Shown: one piece after another, positions 63,178-64,000 of the stretch | Layout of the letters: every line of letters begins with the position of its first letter | Numbering within the stretch: the first letter of the stretch is position 1 | Source: an uncultured Vicinamibacterales bacterium | GTDB lineage: Bacteria > Acidobacteriota > Vicinamibacteria > Vicinamibacterales > UBA8438 | Length of the DNA: 64,000 nt | Assembly (NCBI GenBank): GCA_958295905.1 | Contig: OY282382.1 | Span: forward strand, 1,698,001 to 1,762,000 | Direction: 5' to 3' | Program-made: the position numbers and the translations under genes | Notes under the pieces: generated by a model | Seen by the model: the letters and a program-made list of their open reading frames with translations, nothing else | Told to the model about the DNA's origin: nothing | Database searches by the model: none

Positions 63178-64000
63178 ATGACTGACGAGACCTTGCCGGC
63201 GTTGACCCGGTTCGGCGAGTTCGTGGCCAACTGCGACGTACCGGCGGCGGCGCGCCGGGCCGCCCGCGACGCGGTTCTCGACACCGTAGGGGTCGCCCTC
63301 GCCGGATCCGTCGAGCCCGCGGCCCGCATGGTGCGCAGCCTTGCCGACGAGGAGGGCGGCGCGCCCCGGTGCAGCGTCCTCGGCGCGTCGGCGCGCACCG
63401 GCGCGGGGTGGGCCGCCCTCGCCAACGGCACCGCCGCCCACGCGCTGGACTTCGACGACATGTGCTTCGTGTCGATGGCGCACCCCAGCGCGCCCCTGGT
63501 GGCGGCGGGTCTCGCCGCGGCCGAGTTGGCCGACGCCGGCGGCGCGGCGCTGCTCGACGCCTACTGCGTCGGCTTCGAGGTCGAGGCGGTGCTGGGGCGG
63601 GTGATGAACCCCACCCACTACGAGCAGGGGTGGCACGCCACCTCGACCCTGGGCACCCTCGGCGCGGCCGCCGCCGCGGCGCGGCTGCTGGGGCAGGACG
63701 CCGCGACCACCGTCCGCGCCCTCGCCATCGCCGCCGCCGAAGCGTCCGGCTTGAAAGAGAGCTTCGGCACGATGGTCAAGCCGCTCCAAGCGGGGTTGGC
63801 GGGGCGGAACGGGGTGCTCGCGGCGATGCTCGCCCGCGCCGGGTTCACCGCCCCCGACCGCGCCGTCGACGGCGCGCAGGGCCTGTTCGTCGCCATGCAG
63901 GGACACGCGCGGGACCTCGGGGACGCCGCGGACGGGTTGGGGCGCGACTGGGAAATCGTCGACGGCGGCATCACCGTCAAGCTCTATCCGTCGTGCGCCG
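63178..64000 (+). CDS. MmgE/PrpD family protein (5' part; runs off the window)
   Basis: 274 residues are visible from ATG 63178 and the frame is still open at the window end. AVLDTVGVALAGSVEPAARMV, NGTAAHALDFDDMCFVSMAHPSAPLVAAGLAAAE, GWHATSTLGTLGAAAAAARLLG, GLKESFGTMVKPLQAGLAGRNGVLAAMLARAGFTAP and the start of ITVKLYPSCA are all typical of the 2-methylcitrate dehydratase/cis-aconitate decarboxylase fold. Such enzymes act on tricarboxylic or dicarboxylic acids, fitting the CoA-ester cluster upstream. Substrate unknown. Its 3' third lies outside. Confidence 0.88.
   Translation, partial: MTDETLPALTRFGEFVANCDVPAAARRAARDAVLDTVGVALAGSVEPAARMVRSLADEEGGAPRCSVLGASARTGAGWAALANGTAAHALDFDDMCFVSMAHPSAPLVAAGLAAAELADAGGAALLDAYCVGFEVEAVLGRVMNPTHYEQGWHATSTLGTLGAAAAAARLLGQDAATTVRALAIAAAEASGLKESFGTMVKPLQAGLAGRNGVLAAMLARAGFTAPDRAVDGAQGLFVAMQGHARDLGDAADGLGRDWEIVDGGITVKLYPSCA

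Overview
The window is high-GC bacterial chromosome with tightly packed genes, many ATGA, GTGA and TGATG start/stop overlaps, and intergenic regions full of short repeats. The gene content (DUF6152 and NHL-repeat secreted proteins, CaiB-type CoA-transferases, NamZ/DUF1343, paired M16 peptidases, many outer-membrane and signal-peptide proteins) suggests an environmental Gram-negative, most likely an Acidobacteriota (Vicinamibacteria-like) or similar lineage. No rRNA, tRNA or ribosomal-protein gene is visible, so this placement is tentative.

Layout. Positions 1-9500 are a decaying defence island. It holds a C5-methylase, a MORC-like GHKL ATPase with a C-terminal PD-(D/E)XK-like domain, and a broken vsr. 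Beside them lies a type I R-M remnant in which the start of hsdM is joined to the end of hsdR. An orphan RHH protein and an outer-membrane protein follow, then an intact two-gene module of a AAA/SMC-like ATPase and a small putative nuclease. Positions 10000-21400 hold secreted and redox genes. Among them is a peroxiredoxin-like gene whose UxxC active site contains an in-frame TGA (probable selenoprotein), followed by a universal stress protein, a CoA-transferase and a TPR protein. Positions 21850-26540 are a spermidine/putrescine-type ABC transporter operon (ATPase, binding protein, two permeases) with tandem duplications at two gene junctions. Positions 26700-48700 are metabolic and transport genes: DMT and GntP permeases, aspartate kinase, GNAT, acyl-CoA dehydrogenase, a bactofilin-like membrane protein, YjbQ, an M16 pair, quinone oxidoreductase, alpha/beta hydrolase, rhodanese, an AtzG/AtzE-like amidase pair, O-methyltransferase, SRPBCC plus FAD oxidoreductase, and NamZ.

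Positions 48700-57400 are an insertion-sequence graveyard. It contains two IS630 copies (one defective, flanked on both sides by a ~111-bp MITE), frameshifted IS1380 and IS1182 copies, an IS4/DUF4372 fragment, a DUF6166 cargo gene, and an intact Tn5-like transposase with a DruA-like (DUF4338) N-terminus. Positions 57480-64000 carry a heptad-repeat membrane protein and then a CoA-ester catabolic cluster (acyl-CoA dehydrogenase, CoA-transferase, MaoC hydratase), a lipoprotein amidohydrolase and the start of an MmgE/PrpD gene.

A recurring theme is mobile elements that insert at CTAG. IS630 copies, their internally deleted derivatives and the MITEs sit at TA within CTAG, and several genes end in a TAG stop exactly at an element border, so insertion leaves the stop codon intact.
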